Assembly (NCBI GenBank): GCA_005885405.1
Contig: VAYN01000013.1
Location: 93,308 to 134,318 of the forward strand
Length of the DNA: 41,011 nt
From: Actinomycetota bacterium
GTDB taxonomy: Bacteria > Actinomycetota > Thermoleophilia > Solirubrobacterales > 70-9
Direction: 5' to 3'
Made by a program: the position numbers and the translations under genes. Below the pieces are notes generated by a model. It was not told the origin of the DNA. It made no database searches and was given only the letters and a program-made list of their open reading frames with translations. Below are positions 16,944 to 25,169 of this stretch, one piece after another. The stretch's first letter is position 1, and each line of letters opens with the position of its first letter.

Positions 16944-17998
16944 CCGAACTGCTCCAGCATCCGCACGTCGTTGTCGAAGAAGCGCCGCAGGTCCGGGACG
17001 CCGTGCCGCAGCATCGCCACCCGCTCGACCCCGATCCCGAAGGCGAAGCCCTGGACCCGCTCGGCGTCGTAGCCGTGGCCCTCGACGAAACCGAGGACGT
17101 TGGGGTCGACCATGCCGGCGCCGAGGATCTCGATCCAACCCTGGCCCTTGCAGAGGTTGCAGCGCTCACCGCCGGCCAGCTCGCCGCTGCCGCCGCACTG
17201 GAAGCAGGAGACGTCGACCTCGACGCTCGGCTCGGTGAAGGGGAAGAAGTGCGGCCGCAGGCGAAGCTCCCGCTCGGCGCCGAAGAGCGCCCGGCACATC
17301 GCCAAGAGCGTCCCCTGCAGGTCGGCGAGGGTCAGCCCCTCCCCGATCGCCAGCCCCTCGACCTGGTGGAACATCGGGCTGTGGGTGGCGTCGGAGTCGC
17401 GCCGGTAGACCTTGCCGGGGACGACGACGAAGATCGGCGGCGGCTTCGCCTCCATCGAGCGCACCTGCATCGGCGAGGTGTGGGTGCGCAGCAGCACGTC
17501 GGGGTGCGACTGCACGTAGAAGGTGTCCTGGAGCATCCGCGCCGGGTGGCCAGGCGGGTGGTTCAGCGCGGTGAAGTTGTAGTAGTCGTGCTCGATCTCC
17601 GGGCCTTCGGCGACGTGGTAGCCGAGGCCGACCATCGTGTCCTCGATCAGCCGCGTGGTGCGGGCGATCAGGTGCGGGTGGCCCACCGGGCGCGGCGGTG
17701 CCCCGGGCAGGGTGACGTCGATCCGGTCGGAGACGAGCTGCTGCTCGAGCTCGGAGGCGCTGAGGCGCTCGGCGCTCTGCTCGAGCAGCGCTTCCAGCTC
17801 CTTGCGGGCGCGGTTGGCGGCGCCGCCGACCTCGCCCCGTTCCTCCGGCGGCAGCTCAGCGATCCCGCGCAGGACCCCCGTCAGCTCCGCTTTGCGGCCG
17901 AGGTAGCGGACCCGCAGCTCCTCCAGCTCGGCGCTGGAGCCGGCGGCAGCGATCGCAGCCGAGGCCTCGCCCCTGATCTCCTCGATCCGCTCAAGCAT
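16940..17998 (-). CDS. pheS: Phenylalanine--tRNA ligase subunit alpha
   Basis: 352 residues from the ATG at 17998, which lies inside the end of the methyltransferase gene (8-nt overlap). N-terminal coiled coil (about 1-90) that contacts tRNA, then the class-II catalytic core: motif 2 around LLRTHTSPMQVR and FHQVEGLAIGEG, a four-cysteine zinc-like loop (CFQCGG and CNLCKGQGW), and motif 3 FAFGIGVERVAMLRHG near the C-terminus. It activates phenylalanine with ATP. Gene order RNA methyltransferase-pheS-pheT is the usual actinobacterial one. Confidence 0.96.
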   Translation of the reverse strand: MLERIEEIRGEASAAIAAAGSSAELEELRVRYLGRKAELTGVLRGIAELPPEERGEVGGAANRARKELEALLEQSAERLSASELEQQLVSDRIDVTLPGAPPRPVGHPHLIARTTRLIEDTMVGLGYHVAEGPEIEHDYYNFTALNHPPGHPARMLQDTFYVQSHPDVLLRTHTSPMQVRSMEAKPPPIFVVVPGKVYRRDSDATHSPMFHQVEGLAIGEGLTLADLQGTLLAMCRALFGAERELRLRPHFFPFTEPSVEVDVSCFQCGGSGELAGGERCNLCKGQGWIEILGAGMVDPNVLGFVEGHGYDAERVQGFAFGIGVERVAMLRHGVPDLRRFFDNDVRMLEQFG

Positions 17999-18737
17999 CG
18001 GGCCGCGCCTCCTCCATGGCGAGCGAAGATATCCGCTGAGCCGCGATCGCCGCCGCCGCGGCGACGTTGAGCGAGTCGGGACCGCCCTCACGAAGCGGGA
18101 TCGTGACCGTGCGATCGCAGGCGGCAACCACCTCCTCGGGCAGCCCCTCCCGCTCGGCGCCGAGGCAGACCGTTGCGGCGCCAGCAAGCGTGTCGAGTTC
18201 TTGACCCCCGTGGGCAACTAAAGCGACACGCGGCTGTGGGGTCGCTTCGAATTCCGCCTTGACGGGCGGCCGCGAGAAGATCGACCCCATGCTGGCGCGG
18301 ACCGCCTTGGGCGAGTAGGCGTCGGCGCAATCGGGTCCGAGCACGACCGAGCCCTCGACCAGCGCGTCGGCGGTGCGAACGATCGTCCCGACGTTGCCGG
18401 GGTCACCCACCCCGTGCAGGTAAAGACAGGGCTGAACGCATTTGTCCCCGGTATGCGGGGACAAATGCGTTCGGGTCCCAGGGGTCGGCCAGACCGCTAT
18501 CGCCCTCGTGCCGGAGCCCAGAGTCGAGACCTCGGCCAGCAGCGCTGGCTCGACTTCCTCGCCTTCGAGCCCAGACCCTGCTGCGACCAACACGAACCGT
18601 GGCTCCGCCCCGCTCGCCAACCCCGCCTCGAGCAGGTCCTCGCCCTCGCTCGCGAACAGCCCCTCGCGCTCGCGGTGCTTGCGGTCCCGCAGCTTGCGGA
18701 CCAGTTTCAGCTTCTCGTTTTGGGGGCTCTCGATCAT
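17991..18737 (-). CDS. TrmH/SpoU-family RNA 2'-O-methyltransferase carrying an in-frame palindrome insertion
   Basis: 248 residues. N-terminal substrate-binding domain (about 1-90), beginning ESPQNEKLKLVRKLRDRKHR, then the SPOUT knot with motif 1 GVGDPGNVGTIVRTADA (about 110-126), motif 2 CLGAEREGLPEEV and motif 3 IPLREGGPDSLNVA. It should methylate a ribose 2'-OH in rRNA or tRNA with SAM; its place between rplT and pheS is that of TsnR in Mycobacterium tuberculosis. Residues about 89-101 (TRTHLSPHTGDKCV) are encoded by a perfect inverted repeat and have no counterpart I know in the family; they fall at the linker between the two domains, so the fold may tolerate them. The gene starts after the rplT terminator and leads the pheST-arg chain. 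Confidence 0.9.
   Translation of the reverse strand: MIESPQNEKLKLVRKLRDRKHREREGLFASEGEDLLEAGLASGAEPRFVLVAAGSGLEGEEVEPALLAEVSTLGSGTRAIAVWPTPGTRTHLSPHTGDKCVQPCLYLHGVGDPGNVGTIVRTADALVEGSVVLGPDCADAYSPKAVRASMGSIFSRPPVKAEFEATPQPRVALVAHGGQELDTLAGAATVCLGAEREGLPEEVVAACDRTVTIPLREGGPDSLNVAAAAAIAAQRISSLAMEEARPDA
18434..18472. repeat. Perfect palindromic element inside the RNA methyltransferase gene
   Basis: GAACGCATTTGTCCCCG (18434-18450) and CGGGGACAAATGCGTTC (18456-18472) are perfect inverted copies, 17 bp, with loop GTATG. The unit is 39 bp, exactly 13 codons, and is read in frame. It has lower GC than its surroundings and shares the GGGGACA core with the arms of the 1142-1257 element. This fits a REP-like palindromic element that landed in a domain linker. 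Confidence 0.8.
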
Positions 18738-18777
18738 CTGCTGTGTCTTCTGCTCGGTCTTTTCTTCTCCTGGAACG

Positions 18778-18803
18778 AAAAAGCGGGCCGATATACGGCC
18801 CGC
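18778..18803 (-). terminator. Intrinsic terminator of rpmI-rplT
   Basis: Minus strand: GCGGGCCG-TATAT-CGGCCCGC followed by TTTTT. Perfect 8-bp stem with 5-nt loop and a U tract, 30 nt after the rplT stop codon and 40 nt before the methyltransferase start. Confidence 0.85.
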
Positions 18804-18832
18804 CCGGGAGAGAGAAAGTGTCGGTTACGCCC

Positions 18833-19192
18833 TCAGGCGGCCGCACCCTCCCGGGCTAGCTCCACAAATCGGCGGAAGGCATCGCGGTCGTGGACCGCGA
18901 TATCGGCAAGCATCTTGCGGTTGACCTCGACCTCGGCTTTGTTGAGGCCGTGCATCAGTTCCGAGTAGCTCATGCCCTCGAGCCGCGCGGCGGCGTTGAT
19001 GCGGGTGATCCAGAGACGGCGGAAAGTGCGCTTTTTGTTGCGCCGGTCGCGGTAGGCGTACATCCCCGACCGCTGCACCTGCTCTTTGGCGAAGCGGTAG
19101 GAGGAGTGCTTGCGGCCGAAGTAGCCCTTCGCTTCCTTGAGGACCTTGCGGCGCTTCTTGCGCGCGTGGACGCTGCGCTTGACGCGGCTCAC
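18833..19192 (-). CDS. rplT: 50S ribosomal protein L20
   Basis: 119 residues from the GTG at 19192, which overlaps the rpmI stop (GTGA) and gives the canonical start [17 protein letters not shown]. The basic N-terminal tail, [25 protein letters not shown] and the globular part with [11 protein letters not shown] and [11 protein letters not shown] are all typical. L20 binds 23S rRNA early in 50S assembly and in several bacteria represses its own operon. Followed by an intrinsic terminator. Confidence 0.97.
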   Translation of the reverse strand: MSRVKRSVHARKKRRKVLKEAKGYFGRKHSSYRFAKEQVQRSGMYAYRDRRNKKRTFRRLWITRINAAARLEGMSYSELMHGLNKAEVEVNRKMLADIAVHDRDAFRRFVELAREGAAA

Positions 19193-19389
19193 TTGCCGCC
19201 TCCGAGCAGGGTCCGGACTTTCTTCTGGTCGCTTGGCGCGATCTCGACCGGCTTCGCCATCTTCCGCTTCCGCTTCGGCGACTTTTTCTCCAGGATGTGA
19301 CTGGAGAAGGCGCGACGGCCACGGAGTTTGCCCTTGGCGGTCTTTTTGAAGCGCTTCTTGGCGCCCGAATGGGTTTTCATCTTCGGCAT
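19189..19389 (-). CDS. rpmI: 50S ribosomal protein L35
   Basis: 66 residues, canonical [20 protein letters not shown] start, Lys/Arg-rich, ending [10 protein letters not shown]. It is coupled to rplT by a GTGA overlap. In most bacteria it directly follows infC; here infC is more than 1 kb away, on the far side of a gene on the opposite strand, so rpmI-rplT need either their own promoter in the 107-bp gap before wecB or read-through across wecB. Confidence 0.97.
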   Translation of the reverse strand: MPKMKTHSGAKKRFKKTAKGKLRGRRAFSSHILEKKSPKRKRKMAKPVEIAPSDQKKVRTLLGGGK

Positions 19390-19408
19390 CGGGTCCGCTA
19401 TTGAAGCA

Positions 19409-19453
19409 GACAGACACGCCTGTTCGTTTTCTGTGGCGTAGGCGTGGTCTGTC
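19409..19453. promoter_or_regulatory. Imperfect inverted repeat between divergent rpmI and wecB
   Basis: GACAGACACGCC (19409-19420) and GGCGTGGTCTGTC (19441-19453) are inverted copies with one bulged base and a 20-nt loop. It lies in the only intergenic space between the two genes, so it could be an operator or a leader hairpin of rpmI-rplT. No protein family can be named from it. Confidence 0.35.
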
Positions 19454-19496
19454 CGTGGCTTTTCTGTCGTACGGCCCCGGGTACGCTGGCGCCGCG

Positions 19497-20567
19497 ATGC
19501 GCATCCTCTACGTCGTTGGAACGCGGCCAAATTTTGTCAAGACCGCCCCGGTGATCGGGGCCCTGCGGGCGCGTCACCCCGGGGGCCAGCACACGATCGT
19601 CCACACCGGCCAGCACTACGACCGGCTGATGTCCGAGGTCTTTCTCTCCGAGCTCGGGGTGCCGGCGCCCGACTACATGCTCGAGGTCGGCTCCGGCAGC
19701 CACGCCGCGCAGACGGCGCGGACGATGGAGCGGCTGGAGCCGGTCCTGGCCGACGAGCAGCCCGACCTGGTGATGGCCCCCGGCGACGTCAACTCGACCC
19801 TGGCGGCAGCGCTGACCGCGGTGAAGATGGGGATCCCGGTCGCCCACATCGAGTCCGGCCTGCGCAGCTTCGACATGACGATGCCCGAGGAGGTGAACCG
19901 GATCGTCGCCGACCGCTTCGCCGAGTGGCTCTTCCTCCACAGCCCCGAGGCGGTCACCAACCTGCGCGCCGAAGGAATTCCCAACGAGCGCATGCACATG
20001 GTCGGCAACACGATGATCGACACCTTGGTGGCGCTGGAAGGGCGCTTCCGGGCGGCGGGCGCGGCGGCGCGCCTGGGGGTCGATCCCGGCTCCTACCTGC
20101 TCGTAACCCTCCATCGCCCCGCCCTCGTCGACGGTCCGCTGCTGGGCGAGACGGTGTCCCAGCTCGCCGCCCTGGCGCGCGAGATCCCGGTCCTCTTCCC
20201 GGTCCACCCCCGCACCCGGAAGATGATGGAGGGGCTCGAGCCCGACGCTCCCGGCCTCCACCTCACCGACCCGCTCGGCTACCTCGACTTCCTCAGCCTG
20301 ATCGCCGACGCCCGCGGCGTCCTCACCGACTCCGGCGGCATCCAGGAGGAGACGACTTACCTCGGAATTCCCTGCTTCACGCTCCGCGACAACACCGAGC
20401 GGCCGGTCACCGTCACTTCCGGCACCAACACCCTGCTCGGCCTCGACCCGGCGGCGATCGCCCGCATCCCCGCCCTGCTTGCCGAGGGTCGACGGACCCC
20501 GCCCGGGCCGCCGCCGCTCTGGGACGGGCGCTCCGCCGAGCGGATCGCCGACGTCGTGCTCAGCTAG
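19497..20567 (+). CDS. wecB: UDP-N-acetylglucosamine 2-epimerase (non-hydrolysing)
   Basis: 356 residues, usual length. It interconverts UDP-GlcNAc and UDP-ManNAc for cell-surface polysaccharide synthesis, in the cytoplasm. Motifs: [14 protein letters not shown] at the N-terminus, [60 protein letters not shown] and [15 protein letters not shown], covering both Rossmann lobes and the active-site residues. ATG at 19497 matches the canonical [12 protein letters not shown]; a TACGCT -10 candidate lies 9 nt upstream and there is no Shine-Dalgarno sequence. It lies between infC and rpmI on the opposite strand; its stop overlaps the infC end by 8 nt. Confidence 0.95.
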   Translation: MRILYVVGTRPNFVKTAPVIGALRARHPGGQHTIVHTGQHYDRLMSEVFLSELGVPAPDYMLEVGSGSHAAQTARTMERLEPVLADEQPDLVMAPGDVNSTLAAALTAVKMGIPVAHIESGLRSFDMTMPEEVNRIVADRFAEWLFLHSPEAVTNLRAEGIPNERMHMVGNTMIDTLVALEGRFRAAGAAARLGVDPGSYLLVTLHRPALVDGPLLGETVSQLAALAREIPVLFPVHPRTRKMMEGLEPDAPGLHLTDPLGYLDFLSLIADARGVLTDSGGIQEETTYLGIPCFTLRDNTERPVTVTSGTNTLLGLDPAAIARIPALLAEGRRTPPGPPPLWDGRSAERIADVVLS

Positions 20568-21222
20568 CTTCAGCCGAAGCGTCGTCAGGCGCAGCCGCGG
20601 CGTCGTCAGCCGGGACCGAAGCGTCGTCAGCCGGGGCCGGCTCGTCGCCCTGGCTCTCGCCGACGATCTTGTCCACCTCTTTGCTCGGGCCGAGCAGCAT
20701 GCTCATGTTGCGCCCTTCCTGCAGCGGCGCCGACTCGATCACGGCTAGACCGCCGAGGTCCTCGAAGAGCTTCTGCAGGAGGTCGCGGCCGCGCTCCGGG
20801 TGGGCCTGCTCACGACCGCGGAACATGATCGTCACCTTGACCTTGTCGCGGTGCTTGAGGAACCGTTCGACGTGGCCCTTCTTGGTCTCGTAGTCGTGGG
20901 TCGCGATCTTCGGCCGCAGCTTGATTTCGCGGATGTTGACCTGCTGCTGGTGCTTGCGCGCCTGCTTCTGCTTCTGCTCCTGCTCGTACTTGTACTTCGA
21001 GTAGTCGAGCAGGCGGGTCACCGGCGGTTTCGAGCCGGGGGCGACCTCGACCAGGTCGAGTTCGGCCTCCTGGGCGCGTTTGAGGGCGTCGTTGATGTCG
21101 ACGATCCCGAGCTGCTCGCCGTCGGCGCCGATTAGGCGTACCTGCGGCACGCGGATCCGCTCGTTGATCCGGGTGGTGTCGCGCTCTGGTGGGCGCCGAT
21201 CGAACCTACGCGGGACCGGCAC
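20560..21222 (-). CDS. infC: Translation initiation factor IF-3 with acidic C-terminal tail
   Basis: 220 residues. N-domain (about 18-85: [41 protein letters not shown]), linker helix rich in Gln/Lys, and C-domain (about 95-185: [35 protein letters not shown]). It binds the 30S subunit and controls start-codon selection. The last 30 residues ([20 protein letters not shown] onwards) are an Asp/Ala/Pro tail encoded by imperfect tandem copies of GCGTCGTCAGCCGGG-like units. Start assigned to the GTG at 21222; a start nearer the RINERI motif, including a rare codon as in other infC genes, cannot be excluded. A promoter with TATACT is about 100 nt upstream. Confidence 0.93.
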   Translation of the reverse strand: MPVPRRFDRRPPERDTTRINERIRVPQVRLIGADGEQLGIVDINDALKRAQEAELDLVEVAPGSKPPVTRLLDYSKYKYEQEQKQKQARKHQQQVNIREIKLRPKIATHDYETKKGHVERFLKHRDKVKVTIMFRGREQAHPERGRDLLQKLFEDLGGLAVIESAPLQEGRNMSMLLGPSKEVDKIVGESQGDEPAPADDASVPADDAAAAPDDASAEAS

Positions 21223-21318
21223 TATGAAAGAGGGGACTTCAAGAGGACGAAACGGTAGGCAGGCACAGGGCGCTCAGCGGCGGCGGTGATTGTTCGTGCC
21301 AGCGATCAAGTTCGCCGC

Positions 21319-21347
21319 AGTATAGAGACAGAACGGCCGCGCGTAAA
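21319..21347 (-). promoter_or_regulatory. Housekeeping promoter of infC
   Basis: Minus strand: -35 TTTACG (21347-21342), 17-nt spacer, -10 TATACT (21324-21319). Predicted start near 21312 leaves a leader of about 90 nt before infC. It lies just after the thrS stop codon, so infC has its own promoter. Confidence 0.6.
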
Positions 21348-21356
21348 CGCCGCCCT

Positions 21357-23300
21357 TCAGCGCTGCTCCATCTCGGACTCGACGCGGGCCGCGAAATCGG
21401 CCATCGACATCTCCCCCAGGTCGCCGTCCTCGCGCGAACGGACGGCGACGGCGTTGTTCTCCGCCTCGCGGTCGCCGACGACCAGCATGTAGGGGTAAAA
21501 GCCGATCGTCGAGGCGTCGCGGATCTTCTTCCCGATCGACTCCGAGCGGTCGTCCATGGCGACGCGGACGCCGAGGTCGCGGAGCCGGTCATGGGCCTCG
21601 CGGCCGTAGTCGTTGTGGCGGTCGGAGATCGGCAGGACGATCGCCTGCACCGGCGCCAGCCAGGTCGGGAAGCGGCCGGCGTAGTGCTCGATCAGGATCC
21701 CGGCGAAGCGCTCCATCGAGCCGAGCAGAGCACGGTGAATCATCACCGGCCGGTGGGCCTGGTCGTCGGCGCCCGTGTAGTAAAGGTCGAAGCGCTCGGG
21801 CATCTGAAAGTCGAGCTGACAGGTGCCGCACTGCCAGGAGCGGCCGAGGGCGTCGGTGATGTGGAAGTCGATCTTCGGCCCGTAGAAGGCGCCGTCGCCG
21901 GGGTTCAACGTGTACTCGCGGTTCTGGCTCTCGAGCGCCTCGGCCAGCGCCGCCTCGGCCTTGGTCCACTGCTCCTCTGAACCCATCGACTTCTCCGGCC
22001 GGGTCGAGAGCTCGACGTGGACGTCCTCGAATCCGAAGCGGCCGTAGAGCTCGTCGATCGCCTCGCAGATCGAGGCGACCTCGGCCGGGATCTGCTCCTC
22101 GGTGCAGTAGACGTGGGCATCGTCCTGGGTAAAGGCGCGGACGCGCAGCAAGCCGTGGAGGACGCCCTCGCGCTCATTGCGGGAGACGCGGCCGAACTCG
22201 GCCAGTCGCAGGGGCAGCTCGCGGTAGGAGTGGCGGTCGGCGGAGTAGACGAGGCAGGCGCCGGGGCAGTTCATCGGCCGCAGCGCGTAGCGGCGGTCGT
22301 CGTCCTCCATGAAGTACATGTCGTCCTTGTAGTTGTCCCAGTGCCCGGAGCGGTGCCAGAGGCTCTCGTCCATCACCTGCGGCGTCGCGATCTCCTGGTA
22401 GCCGCGCTTGCGCAGCTGGTCGCGGACCTCTGTCTCGATCGTCCGCAGCATCGTCGTCCCGTTCGGCAGCCAGAACGGCATCCCCGGCGCCTCCTTGCGC
22501 AGCATGAACAGGCCAAGCTGGGGCCCGAGCCGACGGTGATCGCGTTCTTTGGCTTGCTCGAGGCGCTCGAGGTGCTGCTCGAGATCCTTCTTCGAGAAGA
22601 AGGCGGTGCCGTAAATGCGGGTCAGGCTCTCGCGCTGCTCGTCGCCGCGCCAGTAGGCGCCGGCGACCGAGCTCAGCTTGATCGCCTTGATGCGGGCGGT
22701 CGAGGGACCGTGGGGACCGCGGCAAAGGTCCTCGAAGGGGCCGTTGCGGTAGAGCGAGACCGTCTCCACGCCTTCGTCGCGGACGAGATCCTCGATCAGC
22801 TCGACCTTGAAACCCTGGTCCTCGCCGCGGAAGAGCTCGATCGCCTCAGCGACGGGAACGTCGCGACGGGAGAACTCCTCGTCGGCGTCGATGTGCTCCT
22901 GCATCGCCGCCTCGATTTTCGGCAGATCCTCCTCGGTGATTTTGGTTCCGGGCGGGAACTCGAAGTCGTAGTAGAAGCCGTTCTCGATCGGCGGCCCGAT
23001 CGTCACCTTGGTGCCGGGATAGAGGTCCACAACCGCCTCGGCCATCACGTGGGCCGCGTCGTGGCGGATCAGCTCCAGTGCCTCGGGGTCGCGGTCGGTG
23101 AGGATCGCCACTTCGGCGCCGTCGGCGGGCAGCGACGCCGAGAGGTCGCGCAGCTCGCCGTCGACCTTGATTGCCAGCGCCGCCTTGGCGAGGCCAGGGC
23201 CGATCGCGGCCGCCGCGTCGGCGCCCGTCGCCCCCGCTGGCAGCTCCAGCGGCTTGCCGTCAGGCAGGGTGACGGTGGTCTTCTCGGTCGCGGCCTCCAT
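21357..23300 (-). CDS. thrS: Threonine--tRNA ligase
   Basis: 647 residues from the ATG at 23300 (the upstream ATG at 23321 is possible but the -10-like TACCAT 8 nt before 23300 favours the shorter form). Domains: TGS (about 8-65, TVTLPDGKPLELPAGATGADAA), second-additional editing domain with the zinc-like HDAAHVMAEA and YYDFEFP (about 75-230), class-II catalytic core (MNCPGACLVYSADRHSYRELP, GRVSRNEREGVLHGLLRVRAFTQDDAH, HRALLGSMERF; zinc ligands Cys and two His), and anticodon-binding domain (about 545-647). It charges tRNA-Thr and clears Ser-tRNA-Thr. No T-box is visible upstream. Confidence 0.97.
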   Translation of the reverse strand: MEAATEKTTVTLPDGKPLELPAGATGADAAAAIGPGLAKAALAIKVDGELRDLSASLPADGAEVAILTDRDPEALELIRHDAAHVMAEAVVDLYPGTKVTIGPPIENGFYYDFEFPPGTKITEEDLPKIEAAMQEHIDADEEFSRRDVPVAEAIELFRGEDQGFKVELIEDLVRDEGVETVSLYRNGPFEDLCRGPHGPSTARIKAIKLSSVAGAYWRGDEQRESLTRIYGTAFFSKKDLEQHLERLEQAKERDHRRLGPQLGLFMLRKEAPGMPFWLPNGTTMLRTIETEVRDQLRKRGYQEIATPQVMDESLWHRSGHWDNYKDDMYFMEDDDRRYALRPMNCPGACLVYSADRHSYRELPLRLAEFGRVSRNEREGVLHGLLRVRAFTQDDAHVYCTEEQIPAEVASICEAIDELYGRFGFEDVHVELSTRPEKSMGSEEQWTKAEAALAEALESQNREYTLNPGDGAFYGPKIDFHITDALGRSWQCGTCQLDFQMPERFDLYYTGADDQAHRPVMIHRALLGSMERFAGILIEHYAGRFPTWLAPVQAIVLPISDRHNDYGREAHDRLRDLGVRVAMDDRSESIGKKIRDASTIGFYPYMLVVGDREAENNAVAVRSREDGDLGEMSMADFAARVESEMEQR

Positions 23301-23308
23301 GCGAGGCA

Positions 23309-23314
23309 ATGGTA
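23309..23314 (-). promoter_or_regulatory. -10 box candidate of thrS
   Basis: TACCAT on the minus strand ends 8 nt before the thrS ATG at 23300, in the leaderless spacing seen at other genes here. No convincing -35 box. Confidence 0.4.
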
Positions 23315-23366
23315 CGTGCACCGGTGAGGTGCCGCTTACCGGTGGAATTGATTACCGCGGTCGTAT

Positions 23367-25025
23367 TTAGCGGGGCCCCTGCCGCGCCTGCCGTTCGGCG
23401 ACGAGCGGGCAGGGGCTCTTACCGGGGTCCGGGTCGCTGATCCGTTTCAGGGTCCAGTCGCCTTCGTCCCAGATCGCGAACCGCACCCCCGGCGGGACCT
23501 CGGGATCCTCGGTCGACTTGATGCAGACCCGACCACCGCGCAGTTCCCAGGCGAGGAACGGTCCCCCGTGTTCTTCCTCGAGCAACTGCGGCGAGGCATA
23601 GACGACGGTCGGCCCTTCGCCGACGAGCTTGCGGTACTCGCTGAGGGACGACGAGTAGGAGGTCGGCCCGACGGGAGCGTTGGCGAGCGCGAGAAGCGAA
23701 CAGACGCCCGCCGCCGCAATGAAGAGCGCAGCCGCAATCGGCGCCCACAGCCGTTGCGTGGTTCTTTTCGGACGCCTGTCGTCTGAAAGGAACCACGGAA
23801 CCGAAGAGAGCAGCGGCAGGAGGATCGTCAGGGCGACGAGCGGCGACGCGATCTCGATCGCCTTCGCGGCCGTGTAAGGCGTTCCGGCGACGCGGGCGGC
23901 GAGGTAGGCGAGCGCGGCAGCGGCGACGCCGGCGAGGATCGCGTTCTCGCGGCGCTTCCAGAGCCAGACCAACCCGTAGAGGAACAGCGCGAGCCCGAAG
24001 GCGATCCCGAGGTAGTAGGCGAGCGCCGGCACCGCCCCGTCCCCCGGCGCGAGGCGGAAGTCGCCCGAGGGCCAGACCCCCAGCACCTCGAACGGCGAGA
24101 TCTGGCCAAAAAGGTTGCCGAGCCCAGGGCCGTTGGGGTCGAAGGTCTCGAAGCTGTGGAAGTCGAGCATGCGCCCGATCTCCGGGAGGGTCGCAACGAG
24201 GAAAACCACCGCCGCCCCACCCAGCCAGATCAAGCCGGGGAAGCTGTAGGTGTAGGCGGAGCCAACCGCGATCAGGGCAGCCGGCACATAGCGAAGAGAC
24301 AGATCGATCCAGCTTCGATCTCCCTCGCGCAGGGCCAGCACGAAGGCGAGCAGGAACAGCGCCTGCATCGTCTCCTTGAACGCGCCTTGGGCGAGGTAGG
24401 AGGCGGCCACGTAGGCGAGGCCGACGAGAAGGGCGCCGGCGGTGCGTGGAAGTGCGGGGAGATCACGAAACGCAGTCAGGGCCGTGACGGATGCTAGTAC
24501 GGCGACGGCGATGGTCAGGCCGCTAAACCCCTGGACGAGGCCGATCCCAAGTCCCTTGTTCAAGGCGACCACGATCGAGTGCGGGCCGAGCGGATAGCCC
24601 TGGTTCAGCAACTGCGAGGGCTGCCCGTCCGCTAGCCGATCCGCCGCGAGCAGATGCTGGGACATATCCGGGTTGAAGCTCGTGCCGAGGATGCCGAAAT
24701 GGCCTTCGACAGCGAACGGAAGTGAAGCGGCGAGGAGCGCGCCCAGCGCGACCGGCCAACCGACTCCCAGCGCCTCCCCTCCCCCCTCGACCCGCCCCCA
24801 CAGGTACGCCACCGACCCCATCGCTAGGACCAGGACGACCACGGCGGAGACCAAGCCGTTCCCCGGCATCCGCACCGTCGCCCAGCACGCGGCGCACAGC
24901 ACCGCCAACCCCACCGCCGGCGCCAGCCATGACCAGCGCCGCCCCCCGAGGATCCTGATCGCCGCCTGCCCGACCGCCAACGAGGCCGCGCAGATCGCCA
25001 GCACGGCTGCGTAAGTACCGATCAC
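23367..25025 (-). CDS. Polytopic membrane protein, possibly GT-C-like
   Basis: 552 residues with about 10-12 hydrophobic segments across residues 1-440 and a soluble C-terminal part (about 450-552) outside the membrane. The loop after the first helices contains FNPDMSQHLLAADRLADG, and a second loop QGAFKETMQALF; large loop 1 with an Asp next to helix 3 or so is the plan of GT-C glycosyltransferases and related lipid-linked sugar enzymes, but I see no diagnostic motif and call the function unknown. GTG start at 25025 follows TAGGCT by 9 nt. It runs toward thrS (66 bp) and is divergent from the riboswitch-controlled gene. Confidence 0.75.
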   Translation of the reverse strand: MIGTYAAVLAICAASLAVGQAAIRILGGRRWSWLAPAVGLAVLCAACWATVRMPGNGLVSAVVVLVLAMGSVAYLWGRVEGGGEALGVGWPVALGALLAASLPFAVEGHFGILGTSFNPDMSQHLLAADRLADGQPSQLLNQGYPLGPHSIVVALNKGLGIGLVQGFSGLTIAVAVLASVTALTAFRDLPALPRTAGALLVGLAYVAASYLAQGAFKETMQALFLLAFVLALREGDRSWIDLSLRYVPAALIAVGSAYTYSFPGLIWLGGAAVVFLVATLPEIGRMLDFHSFETFDPNGPGLGNLFGQISPFEVLGVWPSGDFRLAPGDGAVPALAYYLGIAFGLALFLYGLVWLWKRRENAILAGVAAAALAYLAARVAGTPYTAAKAIEIASPLVALTILLPLLSSVPWFLSDDRRPKRTTQRLWAPIAAALFIAAAGVCSLLALANAPVGPTSYSSSLSEYRKLVGEGPTVVYASPQLLEEEHGGPFLAWELRGGRVCIKSTEDPEVPPGVRFAIWDEGDWTLKRISDPDPGKSPCPLVAERQARQGPR

Positions 25026-25034
25026 GAGACCGCG

Positions 25035-25040
25035 AGCCTA
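25035..25040 (-). promoter_or_regulatory. -10 box candidate of the polytopic membrane protein gene
   Basis: TAGGCT on the minus strand lies 9 nt before the GTG at 25025. The message would have at most a 2-3 nt leader. Confidence 0.4.
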
Positions 25041-25169
25041 GACACTGAGGTGGCCCCCGCATCGGCACGCCCCCCGCCGACCCTCTTCGCGGAATACCGA
25101 GATTTAGAGGACATTCGTTCGAACCCGCTCAAGTCGGCCTCTTCTGGGCCGATGCCCGCCCCTGTAGTC

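Noticed and set aside
18437..18470. Palindrome in the methyltransferase gene read as an intrinsic terminator
   Set aside because: It has no U tract on either strand and lies in the middle of a gene at the head of an operon; an inserted element fits better.
23301..23366. T-box leader for thrS
   Set aside because: The gap is only 66 bp and contains no T-box sequence or specifier hairpin.
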